From NCBI GenBank assembly GCA_037962975.1, contig CM075669.1, positions 87,650,001-87,714,000 of the forward strand: a stretch of 64,000 nt of DNA, read 5' to 3'. Source of the DNA: Clitoria ternatea (lineage: Eukaryota; Streptophyta; Magnoliopsida; Fabales; Fabaceae). The notes under the pieces are model-generated. The model ran no database searches. It was given only the letters and a program-made list of their open reading frames with translations, and was not told where the DNA came from. Made by a program: the position numbers and the translations under genes. Positions within the stretch are counted from its first letter, which is position 1. Every line of letters begins with the position of its first letter. This document shows positions 11,771 through 22,345 of the stretch, piece after piece.

Positions 11771-12470
11771 ATGGTTAGAGACGATCTATACATCACAGTT
11801 CCCAGCTTCTTCCGGTGCCCTATTTCCCTCGATGTCATGAAATCCCCTGTCAGCCTCTGCACCGGAGTTACCTACGACCGTTCCAGCATCCAACGCTGGC
11901 TCGACAACGGCAACAACACCTGTCCCGCAACCAAAGAATTCGTTCCTAACTGAACTTTGCAGAGACTCATCCAGATCTGGTCTGACTCGCTCACTCACCG
12001 AGTCCACTCGTGCGAGTCCCCAACCAACGCCGAATCCATCCCTTCCAAGCACCAAGTCCTCGTTGCTATCTCCGAGTTAGAGTCTCGCACCGACAACCGC
12101 TTCGACTCGCTCGAGAAAATCGTTCATTTCGCCTGAGATTCCGAGGAGAACCGCGATTTTCTCGTCAGAACGGAATGCTTCGTGCCCGTTCTCGTCGGCT
12201 TCCTCGACAATGTCAATGACGGAACCCGACGAAGCGTTGAATTCATCGAACAGGTGTTTACGGCGTTGGATTTGGTTCTATGCAAAACCGAAGATTGCGA
12301 GGGATTGAAAAAGTCTATGCTGAAGAAACAGAGCAGTATAGATTCTCTGCTTCTGATTCTACAACAAGGAAGCCTCAATTCCAGGGTTTTGAAATCAATC
12401 GCAGTAGACGTGGAATCAAAACTGTTGATAGCAGAGAAGGAAGGCCTGATATCCGAGTTGCTAAACCTAA
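11771..12470 (+). pseudogene. Captured fragment of a U-box/ARM-type E3 ubiquitin ligase gene
   Basis: From the ATG at 11771 one frame runs about 233 codons, with two in-frame TGA stops at 11951-11953 and 12134-12136. Residues 14-60 form a plant U-box: FFRCPISLDVMKSPVSLCTG, then TYDRSSIQRW, then a CPAT segment that appears a few residues shorter than usual before EFVPN. Past the first stop comes TLQRLIQIW, the standard end of the U-box region, and later helix-rich segments (EFIEQVFTALDLVLC, SRVLKSIAVDVESKLLIAEK) typical of the ARM-repeat half of PUB proteins. The resemblance is to the single-exon PUB27-like class. Only the N-terminal part is present; the rest is replaced by the right subterminal repeats. 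A functional ligase is not expected, but a chimeric transcript is possible. Confidence 0.85.
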
Positions 12471-12479
12471 ATTTTTTTT

Positions 12480-12818
12480 TAAAAAAAAAGTGTTTTAAGC
12501 ACGGTTGTGACAGAACCGTATTTAAAAGTAACACCCTACAAAGACGGTTGTGACAGAACCGTCCTTAAAAGCCACCTACGAAGACGGTTATTCTTTGAAC
12601 CGTGCTTAAAAGACCCCCTACGAAGACGGTTATTCTCCGAACCATGCTTAAAAGTCCCCCCTACGAAGACGGTTAAAAACAACCGTGCTTAAAAGGTACT
12701 TACAAACACGGTTCGTAACCGTCCTTAAAAGTCCCCATCTACAAGCACGGCGGGAACAAGGACGGTTCTGGAACCGTGCTTAAAAGTCCCCCAGAACCGT
12801 GCTTAAAACCCTTTTTTC
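12480..12818. repeat. Right subterminal repeats of the CACTA element
   Basis: Units of CTACGAAGACGGTT plus AACCGTGCTTAAAAG repeat at about 45-55 bp intervals, mirroring the left end, and run into the terminal CCACTAGTG. Confidence 0.85.
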
Positions 12819-13379
12819 CACTAGTGGTATTTGAATTCAGACCCACTTGATGAATAAAATGATGTTGGATATGTAGCCTATTCTAGGATGTATAAGTGTT
12901 GATGACATGATTTTGAGGTTGAATCGAATATGGTCAATTATGAAAATTACGGACATTGGAGATGTATGTTGCATGACCATATAAATAAATATATATATTT
13001 TAGGCAATGCATGTGTTATGATTTATGTGTAAGGTTGATTATGGCCTATTAGGCTTGTGTTGTGTAATTGCATGCTTTGCCGAGCCTTTTCTCATATCTT
13101 CATATATGGGACTAGGCGTGTGCCCTGTATACATATTCTTCCTCCGCTATAAACTCTATTATTTTTCTTTACAATTATGGGCAATTTATTTTACAATCCA
13201 GTTATAGATTATCAAATGTCATTTTTTGGTTTTCTATGGTTCGAGTCTTGATGTAGCCGTGATGATGTTTTGAAATAATTTCAAACGCGAAAAATTTACT
13301 TGTATTTTTATTATTTAATTATGTTGATTACATCGGGATTCGAGTCCAGAAAATTAGGGGTGTTATATGGTACTTACTT

Positions 13380-14095
13380 GAAAGCTGATGGAGTCCATGG
13401 TGATCTTCCATTTGAAAATAAGGAAGAAGAGATAGAAGCTCTTGATTCCCCTTCTCACTAACTAGAAGTTACTATTGTTGATAATGGTTTAATTTTTTAT
13501 CTTTTGTAGAATGAGTTAGTAGCTTTGTCTATGCAGGGGAGTTTTGTTGCTAATGGTCAATAGGATATACTAACTATGGCCATCGGTCGACCAGAGCACC
13601 CTGGTAGAGTTCGGGTTGTCGATAGAGGCCACATTATCCGCATTATGTAAGGCCAAGGCTCAGCTTGCTTTTGAGTATGATGAGCAATTTAGAAGCTTGA
13701 AAAAGGTCATAGATATGCAAGCTGAGAAAATTGTGAGGTTAACTGAGAAGTTACAAGAAGCTCCCCCATCACAGCGTGTAGCTTCCTGTATCCATACATG
13801 TACTTGAGTCGGTGCCTATTAGCACCAAGGGTTCATGTGTGGGTCTTGGGAAGAGATGACAGCTATTCCTAAATGGAGTACCTGACCAAGTTGCCACTGG
13901 GGTGGTATTTAGTAAACGGTCATTGGTTCATGGGTAACCCTTGTTGGATGGCATGTCAAAGGTATCTATGGTGCAGGTTATCACACCTGACCTTAGCATG
14001 GTGGTTTCCATGCCCACAGAAGAGGTATTCCATATTTCATAGGCGCTTCATTGGTTCCTCATGTGGCCCACATCCCTGTTAAAGGTCGTTGCTAA
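13380..14095 (+). pseudogene. CACTA transposase-associated (Ptta/En/Spm, TNP1-like) fragment
   Basis: The translation near 13575-13620 gives IGRPEHPGRVR, a hallmark of plant Ptta/En/Spm proteins (usual form LGRPEHxGRVRGxG). It is followed by a coiled-coil-like segment (EYDEQFRSLKKVIDMQAEKI, about 13673-13735). Stops and frameshifts break the frame repeatedly, so no intact product is possible. In En/Spm elements this region belongs to the DNA-binding accessory protein. Confidence 0.65.
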
Positions 14096-14174
14096 TTAGG
14101 TATGTTGAAAAATCATATATTTATTTATTTATTTTTATATGTATATATTTATATGTCTTCCTACTATTGTTACT

Positions 14175-15335
14175 TATAGGGGAAGTCCAAAGTTCCAGTT
14201 CTGACTCGGCTGGTGGATCCTATACAAGAGCTATTTCAAGTCTGTGTTGACTTATATGGCACATGTGCCCAGGTGCCCTGGAACAAGGGTGTCTTTTGTT
14301 AGACGAGCAGTGTTCCTATATACATTGATCAGAACAACATATCAGAGATTACAAATGGGATGATCATGCTCATCATCTCCATTATACAACTTTGGGAGAT
14401 GTAAGTACTTACACATGTAAACATAGATTTACCTATTTTATGTGTACTAATTTTTTTCATTTACTATGTATTGTAGGTTCATATACGATAATGTATGGCT
14501 GAAGGGAAGGATGACATTTTTGGATTCCTAGAGCCTGAGGCCATACAAGGGAGTGGAACCAAGGACATAGAGACCCAAGCTTACGTACAAAATTGGATGT
14601 CTAAGTCCAAGAAGATGGTTTATTTGGAGCCATACATTAACAAGTAAGTTGACACTATTTTTATTATGTATGCATTTATATAAATGTATATCATTCACTC
14701 ATGTTAAGTACTTACTTGGTTCCTTTTCATTTCAATGCACACTGGCTTCTTATGGTTATCTGTCCAGCAGATAACATAGTAGTTTGTAGTTGTTTAGTAC
14801 CTGGCTCAGTTCCTATACAATTAGACTTTGTGTTGAAATATAAGTTGACATTGGTACTTCTATTATGAAAAACAAACAGGTTTATTTTATGGACAGTTCT
14901 AATTGGTTTTTTTTTCCAATAGGGCTGTAAATGGATATAACTGATTAAAGGGCCTCCTCACAAAGAAAAAATTACAATGGCTATACCCAAAAGTAAATAC
15001 ACTTCCTATATAGATTTTATTTTTATATTCTAAAGCAAATACTAACAAACTTTGTATATGTATTGTGTAGTATCGTAGACAGATGGGTACTACATGATGA
15101 AGGCGATACAGACTATCACTGAAGCAAACATCACTGATTCATGGGCAACTGTAAGTTTCATAACTAATGCATTAATTTCAAACAAATTTGGGTAATGAGG
15201 TAATTGTGTATTTTTATATGCAATAACTAACATATATACATATATATATATATAGACAAGTTTTCCAGGACCGGTCCCCATACAATGCCAAAGACATCAA
15301 GGAAATTCAGGAGCAGTGGGCCTCAATATAGGTAT
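14175..15335 (+). pseudogene. Ulp1-like (C48) protease region of a CACTA element, decayed
   Basis: Pieces read VPVLTRLVDPIQELFQVC (about 14190-14245), YDNVWLKGRMTFLDS (14475-14530), KKMVYLEPYIN (14610-14642), HW..LLMVICPADNIVVCS (about 14742-14795) and DGYYMMKAIQTI (about 15083-15118). Order and spacing match the Ulp1-like domain often found in plant CACTA proteins. Plausible introns (gt at 14402, ag at 14475; gt at 14646) separate them. In the usual active-site CGYYVM the Cys position is Asp here, and frames are broken, so the enzyme is dead. Confidence 0.55.
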
Positions 15336-15514
15336 ATAAGTATTAGTTATAGTAGTTTGTATAGGTATATATGTTAGGAACAACATACCATTATATGCAC
15401 AATATATTTATTGACAATTCTGTTTGGTATGTTTGTTTCCTTATATTAGGTTAATTTTACTGTTTGCAGGTTTGGGGTAAATAGAAAACCAAAATAGATA
15501 TTAAAAAAATCCTA

Positions 15515-15883
15515 CCTACGAACTCGGTTCTTTCTTGAACTAAGTTCGTAGGATGTCTATGAACTCGGTTTAAGCAACAACTGAGTTCATAGATTGACCC
15601 AGAAACAAAATAAAAACACGGTTATGACCTGAACTGAGTTCGTTGGGTGAATATGTACACGTCTCTGTTAAAGAACCCATCTCTCTATGTGCACGGTTCA
15701 TCTTAAACTGAGTTCATAGGCGGTTCATCTTAAACCGAGTTCATAGGTTCGCCCTATGAACTCAGTTTAGCGAACCAAGTTCATACCTTTATTACCTACG
15801 AACACGACAAAAATGAACTCATTCTCGCAACTGAGTTTATAGCCCCCTTTTAACCGAGTTCATAGACCTTTTCTACACTAGTG
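15515..15883. repeat. Subterminal hairpin repeats and right terminus of the second CACTA element
   Basis: Pairs such as CTACGAACTCGGTT with AACTAAGTTCGTAGG, and GAACTCGGTTT with ACTGAGTTCATAG, repeat about eight times and end in CTACACTAGTG. Confidence 0.8.
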
Positions 15884-18585
15884 TTTCTATCACTGTTAAA
15901 CTTTCATATTGCCTATACTAAAATTTAATTGACATACGCAGTTAGTACAAGAGTATTTTGCATTCTCATCTAATATGAATTGAGAGCTTAGTTGTGTTCA
16001 TACCCTAATCAACCATTTCCTCCACCTAAACTTTAAGCCATTATGTTTATGATCTAAGCTTGTTAAATTAAAACTTAATAATTTAATTATAATTAACTTC
16101 TTCATTTAATATTATGTTTATGACTTAGGTGAAAAGTTACAACAATGCAAATTTAGTCTCTATAGATAGAATTTGGTGACTTCTTATGTTACTTTTTTAT
16201 AAGCTTCTAAAACAAAAAAAAATTATATTATTTTTCATAAGTCTCTACCAAAGAAAAAATTAAAAGCATTTATCATATTCTTGCCTAATTTACCCTTAAG
16301 AATTTAATGCTTTCAAACTTGTATAATTAATATACAAAGATGAAGTTTGAATTTAAATGAAAGAACAATTGAAATGATAATGATTTTTTTATAAAATCAA
16401 AATAATAATTAGAACGTCATTGGTTAGCTAGGACAATTCTTCACATTACATTACCCTACGTAACTAAGGTGTTATTTAATTTATGAAAATTTAAAGGTTT
16501 TTTACACGCTGAGTGTAGCAAAATAACTTTTTAGAAATAGTTATATGATGGTGGCATGATTCATCCGGCAAAAGGGTACATACTCTAAAAGGAAAAGGGG
16601 CATGTAAGCTCACAAAACGTAAATTCCATAATTCAAAACATAACATCCATCGATAACTAAAATCTACCAAAAAGAGCTCCTCCATGCTATCCTTCTACCG
16701 ATAAGATAGATGCTCGTATTCCTTCCTTGCTTACGACAACGTTTCAGTGGGAACTTCCCACTTCCACTTGTTAGGACCTTGTCTGCGTCCTTCACAATTT
16801 TCATCTAAAAGGAACCACAAGAAGAATATACAACAAACTAGAGGGGTGTGTATATTACTCTTATCTTATGGGTATGCATGAGGTTACATACAAGTCAACC
16901 AATAGGTACGCCTTACAATAACATGTAAATATTATCCTAGATCACAGCCATGAGTAAAATGAGTTAGTAAATCAATATGCTATGCTTGAGTTAGAAGTTT
17001 TATGAGTCATCTTTAATTAGTGTTCCATGGTATGAATGAGTCATCATAATCACCTTGCCACAGTACGTCTAATAGGCGACATATTTTTATACTAGAGCGA
17101 TCGGAGTACACCAAGTTACTGCACAACCTCCGGGTAAGGGATATACATGTCAAACATCACTAGGATCCATGACCATCCCACCATTCATGGTCACATTCAC
17201 AATGAAATTAGCTCTCCATGGTCTCAAACACTTGTTTTTAGTCAAAGTACACCAAGCTTGCCACGAACAGCACGGTCTCAGGCGCGACACCAAATCATTA
17301 GAGGCCCGACCTAGTTCTACTCTCGAGATCCTCCACGGGATCGAACAAACATGTTTCTCCAATGTACCCATCATTAAGGCTCTAATTTCCAAACTCAAAT
17401 CTAGGTACATGATGCGTATGCGATGCAACATTTTACTCTTTCTTTTTAACTTTTGTCAAGTGAGGTTCTTACATTTAGTGTCCTTTTTCCTTAATATCTC
17501 GAATAAATACACACCATACCATACTCATTACTCACACTTAAATATCAGTTTACAGGGGTCTCAAAGAGTCTTGTCTAAAAAGACCACTAATCATTTCAAA
17601 ATACTAAACGTGGTTCTAGAAAATATGCTTAGTACTTATAAAATATAGCGAAATTGAACACTTAACTTACTTGAATGGCATATTCAAAATATTATTCAGA
17701 GTTATCATGAAAGCTCCGATAATATTTTTGGAATCACAAATCCTTTAATAGCTTCATTCTTTTACTGATTCGTTGGAAACATCACTTCGTCGTATTTTCG
17801 ACTACGAGCTCTGTTTCCTTTGGTACCCAAAAACCAAAAATCCTTTTAAGACTTATCTTTGAAACTTAAGAATGTATTTAAATATTTAAAATAACTGGCA
17901 GTATCCATTTTGGATAAAAATTCAATTCTCAAAATCTTTTTCTCGCGATTTACTAAAAACATAATTTATGCTTTATTTTTCATAGAAAACTCTGATTGGG
18001 TCAAATCAAAAGCCTAAAATGAATCTCTTGAAGTTTTACATTTTTAACACCAAATATATAAAAATTTCAACTCAGAATGAAGTTTTTCCTTATGACCAAA
18101 TTTTTTTTGCCAAAACCCCCAATTTTACCCATAACGTGTTACCAATCAAGTTGAACGACAAAAGCCACCAATTCCTTTACATCTCTATCACCATTTTCAA
18201 AACTGGGTAGCAGCCTTTCCATGCAACATCATCATGTGTCTTATTAACCAATTTCTAGGATCCAAAGTTCCTAATTATTAACCATGCTTATATCCTCCGA
18301 AAACATAATTTCCTCATCATTTTGAGTAAGAAGTCTCACCGACACTTAGCACAATTTTCTCTAAATATTCAACATGACATTTCAGCAAATCAATCAAAAA
18401 GCAATGCATGTCCAAAATTCTAGATTTCATACATGTGCATAAGGATCTCAAACATAAGCATCAAAATAACTCACATGCAAAGTAAAAGATAACATTTTTT
18501 CACCAAGAAACCTTGCATGCAAAAGGATCAAACCCACCATTCAGTATTCAGTCTTCAAGGCACAAAATATCATATTCTTAACATC
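15884..18585. other. AT-rich and LTR-like sequence, no gene seen
   Basis: 15884-16790 is AT-rich with nothing recognisable. From about 16790 to 18585 the sequence looks like the downstream half of a minus-strand LTR-type repeat whose TGTGACATCCC start may be at 29779, the copia element having inserted between. The ORF 17169-17648 has no recognisable domain and is probably chance. Confidence 0.4.
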
Positions 18586-18590
18586 ACAAG

Positions 18591-20071
18591 TGTTATTCAA
18601 GTGGCCTCAATACTCAAGAGGGGGGTGAATTGAGTTTTTAAAACTTTTAGTTGGAATACCTTTAAACTTGATTCTTATATACAAATTTACTAGATTATGC
18701 AAGTGAAATCAAATTTAATGAAATATGCAATGCAAAACAAAGGTAAATATAGCTGAGACAATTAAACAAACACTTGGTGTGCAGTATTCAAGATTTACCA
18801 ATTTTAGCAAGTTCAAGTATGCAAGCCACAATCAATCAACACAAGTCAATTAAGTGCAATATATGAAAGTAAAAGAGTAAGGGAGAAGAGCTTGCAAACT
18901 AATTTAATGAGTTCCACCAATCCGATGTACGTCTCGCCTCTAAGCAACCCACTTAGAGGATTTCCACTATTGTAGACTAGAGATACAACTTTGAGCAATT
19001 GCGGCTTCCTAGTGTCCCACACTCAAGAACCCAATCCTCACAAGTATAAGGGCACCCCACCCAATCTCTTAATCTCAAAATATCCCAAAAGTTGAACCCC
19101 AACCTTTGTAACCACTCAACCTAGAGTGAACAACCACTCAATCTAGAGTGAACTTTGGTGTTTGGTGTAGTGTTTACAAGCAAGTAACTCTCTTAATAGA
19201 GTGGATAAGCAAATGATAGCTCACACAAATTCTAACTCTCAACCAGAGAGGATATACAAATTCTAACTCAAGAATGAATATACAAGGAATATGAAACTTG
19301 TAAGCACAAAGGTTAGTAAGGATTGATTGCCTCTGGTTGTGTATTTTGTGCTTGAGTTCCTCTTGCATTTATAGAGTCATTTCAGAGCTTGGTGAGTGCC
19401 TTGGTCTTCCTAGCCGTTGCATGTAGTGGGTGTCTGAAGGAATGGTGGAGAAATGTGCTGGTTTTCCACTAATATATGTTTTCCCACTATCGTAATCGAT
19501 TATGCCTTAAGCTGTAATCGATTATACTTTGAATTTTTCATCTCTGTTCGCTATGTAATTGATTAGTTCCCATTGCCTAATCGATTAGATTCAAGTCAGA
19601 AGCTTGGTAATCGATTGAACTTTGCCTTGTAATCGATTAGCAATGATACCTGATGCATTTAATTTAGCTTCGCAGCTTCGTAATCGATTATATAGTCGTA
19701 GTAATCGATTAGATTAATTCCAGTAGCCTTCTAATCGATTGGCTGAATTCTCTTAATCGATTAGCTTTTATACTTGATACCTTTAATGCCATTTTTGGTT
19801 TTGGTAATCGATTAAACTATGTATGTAATCGATTATTGTAGTTCCAGTAGCTCTGTAATCGATTGTCTGAAATGTTGTAATCGATTAGCTTATTATCCTG
19901 ATGCAGTTGTTCCAAAACAGAAGCTGCCTAATCGATTAGCTGAGACTCCCTAATCGATTAGCTGCGTAGTTTTTCTGGGTCTAATTCCATATTTTTGTTT
20001 TTGCAAGGAATTCTTCAAGAGTGCTTTATCATTATCAAAATCCTTGAACCTGTAATCATATTCAAAACACA
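18591..20071 (-). repeat. 3' LTR of the copia element, 1481 bp
   Basis: On the + strand it runs TGTTATTCAAG to CAAAACACA; on the coding strand it starts TGTGTTTTG. It holds 15 intact AATCGATT palindromes between about 19494 and 19963. Confidence 0.95.
19367..19963 (-). promoter_or_regulatory. LTR promoter: TATAAAT with 15-16 upstream TAATCGATTA palindromes
   Basis: The TATAAAT box (19367-19373, minus) follows, in transcription order, a 470-bp cluster of TAATCGATTA-type palindromes spaced about 20-45 bp. One copy here (TAATTGATTA, about 19555) has lost the central CpG by transition. The cluster ends about 120 bp upstream of the TATA box. Confidence 0.65.
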
Positions 20072-20088
20072 TTCTCCCCTTTTTTGAT
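20072..20088 (-). other. Polypurine tract of the copia element
   Basis: On the minus strand AAAAAAGGGGAGAA lies directly before the LTR start TGTGTTTTG, as expected for Sireviruses. Confidence 0.85.
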
Positions 20089-20557
20089 GATGACAACAAT
20101 GTTCATCTCTTGAGGATTGTTAGTTTAAACAACAATTTTTATCTCTAATTTTATTTATGCAAAAACATTTGAATTCTGCATAATATCTTATCTCTTAATT
20201 AGATTTTTAGAGTCTGCCTTATTCTTTAAATGAATCATCTAAGTAGATTACAAGTTATCTCTTAAGTGTTATCCCTTACAACATTATCTCTTTAAACAAC
20301 TAAATCCCCCCCTATCTTTAAGAATATATGCCTTTGGAGATAATACCAGATAATTAAGCATTTGTTTTAGCAGTCAAAACAGATGAACAAACTATTGCTT
20401 CTCCCCCTTTGGAATCATCAAAAACAATAAAGCAATTAAAGTCATATGAAGAAAGACAAATTTTATTCAGAATAACTGAAGGGAAAGTACATTAAGGAAA
20501 TGATTAAAATTGATGGATAAAAATAGAAAGCACAATGATCAAAGCATAAAAATGGAT
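20089..20557 (-). other. 3' non-coding segment of the copia element
   Basis: This is AT-rich sequence between the extra ORF and the polypurine tract. A second CCCCCCTATC / CTCCCCCTTT-type purine-rich motif (minus strand) occurs near 20306-20316 and 20400-20412; such repeated PPT-like motifs are known in Sireviruses. I see no ORF. Confidence 0.5.
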
Positions 20558-21661
20558 CTAGTTATCCGGGTTGAAAAATCTAAGCTCAGAGATTTGATGT
20601 GACAGCTCCTCATAACGCTGTTGCATCATCTCAAAATGCTGCTGCTCAGTCATGGAAAACTCTTGAAGAGAATTTTCAATACGGTCGAAGCGGCGGTCAA
20701 GGTGAGCGTAGAGAGATGCAAATGGGTCAGCAGGGGCAGATGATGAAGCTTGAGGTGCAGGAGGAGGAGGGGCTGGCTCATCAGCAGGAGCTTCATAGGG
20801 AATGTTGGCATGATAGCCTTCCATCCTTGAATACCATGCTCCGTTCAGAAAAACAAGACCCATCTTGGTGAGGTGATGAGTGCCAATGCAGGCTTGTGGA
20901 GGCACCTTCTCCGATAGTTCTCCAGCCAAGTCTACTCCACAGTGTTTGAATATTTTGGTGAGTAGAATGGCGTATGGAAGCTTTTGTTGGTCTTTTGCGT
21001 GGCGTATGTGGAACTTGACTAGTTGAACCCAGTTTATCCCTTTGTGGTTCAGCATAGCCCACATCAAGAGGACATCATCCTCTTCCACCAGAGCATAGTT
21101 CCCACCACGGGGAACCAACATCTTGACCAAGAAAAAGTGTAGGAGGCGGTTATTCATGGTCAAATGTCCCATCAGCTTGTGGTTGCTCCTTGGGCGATCA
21201 GCCTTCCACAAGGATTGACGGGCAGTGAGAGCATTGAAGCCCCATTCATCTTCAGGGTCTCCTCCGTCAAATTCGGCATCGTTAAGTGGTAGCAGAGAGA
21301 TTTCTGCAAACTGGGTGTTGGTGAGCTTGATGGTCACATTTTTGACCTTTGATTCTATCACCGCATTGACAAGTTTGAGGTTACAGTAGAAAACTCGGAT
21401 GAGTTCAGGATAGTATAGCTCTTCCTTAAGGGTAAGGAAGGGAAAAAGGTTGTAGTGGTAGAGGCATTGGGTAAAGGTGAGGCTATGGTTCTCAAATGTT
21501 TCAGCAATGGTGTAGTGGGGGGTCATGATGTCTTTCTCAGAGAAATTATTAATGAAGTGTTGAAGGTCTCTAGGAGAAGAGAAGAACCTAGAGAAGTCTA
21601 GGGGGTTGTTGGCTTGGGCCATAGAGGACCTAGCTCTCTTGACTGTGTGGGAGGAAGACAT
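20558..21661 (-). CDS. Intact extra 3' ORF (367 aa) of the copia element, putative plant transposon-protein domain
   Basis: The ORF is uninterrupted from its ATG (minus strand) to the stop and lies where SIRE-type elements carry an env-like gene, after RNase H and before the 3' polypurine tract. Residues about 30-270 resemble the plant domain usually labelled 'putative plant transposon protein' (Transposase_32 type): MGHLTMNNRLLHFFLVKMLV followed by PRGGNYALVEEDDVLLMWAM and a conserved INWVQLVKFHI. Residues about 290-315 are Pro/Ala/Ser-rich, and about 320-362 form a likely coiled coil (LDRRFDRIENSLQEF). I see no signal peptide or membrane segment, so a viral-type envelope role is not supported. 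The biochemical function of the domain is unknown to me. The upstream 600 bp contain 12 AATCGATT palindromes, which might drive its transcription. Confidence 0.8.
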   Translation of the reverse strand: MSSSHTVKRARSSMAQANNPLDFSRFFSSPRDLQHFINNFSEKDIMTPHYTIAETFENHSLTFTQCLYHYNLFPFLTLKEELYYPELIRVFYCNLKLVNAVIESKVKNVTIKLTNTQFAEISLLPLNDAEFDGGDPEDEWGFNALTARQSLWKADRPRSNHKLMGHLTMNNRLLHFFLVKMLVPRGGNYALVEEDDVLLMWAMLNHKGINWVQLVKFHIRHAKDQQKLPYAILLTKIFKHCGVDLAGELSEKVPPQACIGTHHLTKMGLVFLNGAWYSRMEGYHANIPYEAPADEPAPPPPAPQASSSAPADPFASLYAHLDRRFDRIENSLQEFSMTEQQHFEMMQQRYEELSHQISELRFFNPDN

Positions 21662-21869
21662 GGTGAGGGAGAAGGAATGTAGAAAAAAGATGAAGAGAAG
21701 GAGAGAGTTCTTGAGAACTTTAAGAGATTTGAAGAGGAAGAAGTAGTGTGAGATGAGAGGGTGAAGAGAGGTGTATTTATAGAGAAAAAAAATAGGTTTA
21801 GAAAGGAGTAAGGTGAGTTAAATGAGGGGGAAGTCGAGCAGACCTCGGGAACCCATGTTTGACTGTTGC

Positions 21870-22220
21870 AGTTCCGATGCTAATCGATTACTAGGATTAG
21901 GTAATCGATTAGATCACTATTTCTGGGGAATTTGAATCGTTTCGTACAGTGGGTAATCGATTATGGAAGTTGAGTAATCGATTAGTGAAGAAACAGAGAC
22001 GTCCTAATCGATTACGAGAGTCTGGTAATCGATTAGTGGAAAGATAAAACGTTTTGGACCTAAAATAGAGGCTTTGTAATCGATTATTGATCAAGAGGTA
22101 ATCGATTATGCATAAAATAGAAGCTTTCTAATCGATTAGATGTCAATGAGTAATCGATTATCAACGAAACAGAGGCTTATTAATCGATTAAGAAGCTGTA
22201 TGTAATCGATTATATGGTTC
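21870..22220. repeat. Internal TAATCGATTA cluster upstream of the extra ORF
   Basis: Twelve intact AATCGATT palindromes lie between the end of RNase H and the start of the extra ORF. They carry the same flanking bases (TAATCGATTA) as the LTR copies but sit in otherwise different sequence, so they are not a simple copy of the LTR block. Confidence 0.85.
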
Positions 22221-22345
22221 AAAAATTCATAATTTATGCAGTTTTCACACAGGAAGGTTGCAATTTCAATGAATCATACCACAGATAATAACCAACTCAT
22301 ATAAACATGCTATACAACAATGTTTTTATCAAAATACTTCATCAT

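Larger units (their letters stand above)
10755..12826 (+). mobile_element. Complete CACTA (En/Spm) transposon carrying a host gene fragment
   Basis: The element starts CACTAGTGCAAAA and ends TTTTTTCCACTAGTG, giving terminal inverted repeats with core CACTAGTG. It is flanked on both sides by the 3-bp target duplication GTA (10752-10754 and 12827-12829), diagnostic for CACTA elements. Large subterminal arrays of AAGACGGTT/AACCGT motifs fill both ends. It encodes no transposase, so it is non-autonomous, and the middle holds a captured U-box protein gene fragment (Pack-type transposon). Confidence 0.92.
8053..13367 (+). mobile_element. LTR-like repeat, interrupted by a CACTA element and by element 1-8052
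   Basis: Blocks here match the roughly 4-kb LTR-like family at 44602-56046: a GGCATTTAGGATGCA block (9495 compared with 52063 and 61950), a CACAGTCG block (9996; 54170; 62458), a GTGAAGGTAAAT block (10600; 54603), and a GCATAAGTCCC block (8520; 55100; 63415). The order differs from the other copies (see findings). The right end, GGGGTGTTATA at 13357-13367, looks like a decayed LTR end and abuts CACTA transposase-type coding sequence. I see no gene in it apart from the captured fragment inside the CACTA element. Confidence 0.5.
13368..15883 (+). mobile_element. 3' part of a second, formerly autonomous CACTA element
   Basis: The right terminus is CTACACTAGTG (CACTAGTG at 15876-15883), preceded by subterminal hairpin repeats, and coding remnants upstream read toward this end. 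The 5' part is missing or displaced: the LTR-like repeat ending at 13367 abuts coding sequence. The following three bases are TTT, but the partner duplication cannot be checked. The subterminal motif CTACGAACTCGGTT resembles TACGAAGACGGTT of the first CACTA element. Confidence 0.75.

Noticed and set aside
11771..12553. Functional host U-box gene
   Set aside because: It is truncated, has two in-frame TGA codons and is bounded by CACTA subterminal repeats.
17169..17648. 159-codon + ORF as a gene
   Set aside because: No domain is recognisable, there is a long opposite-strand ORF over the same part, and it lies in LTR-like sequence.
20558..21661. Retroviral-type envelope gene
   Set aside because: The position is env-like, but I see no signal peptide, membrane segment or glycosylation-rich ectodomain; it looks like the plant transposon-protein domain with a coiled coil.
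19494..22220. CRISPR-like array of regularly spaced palindromes
   Set aside because: Repeats are only 8-14 bp, spacing is irregular, they lie in plant LTR elements and there are no cas genes.
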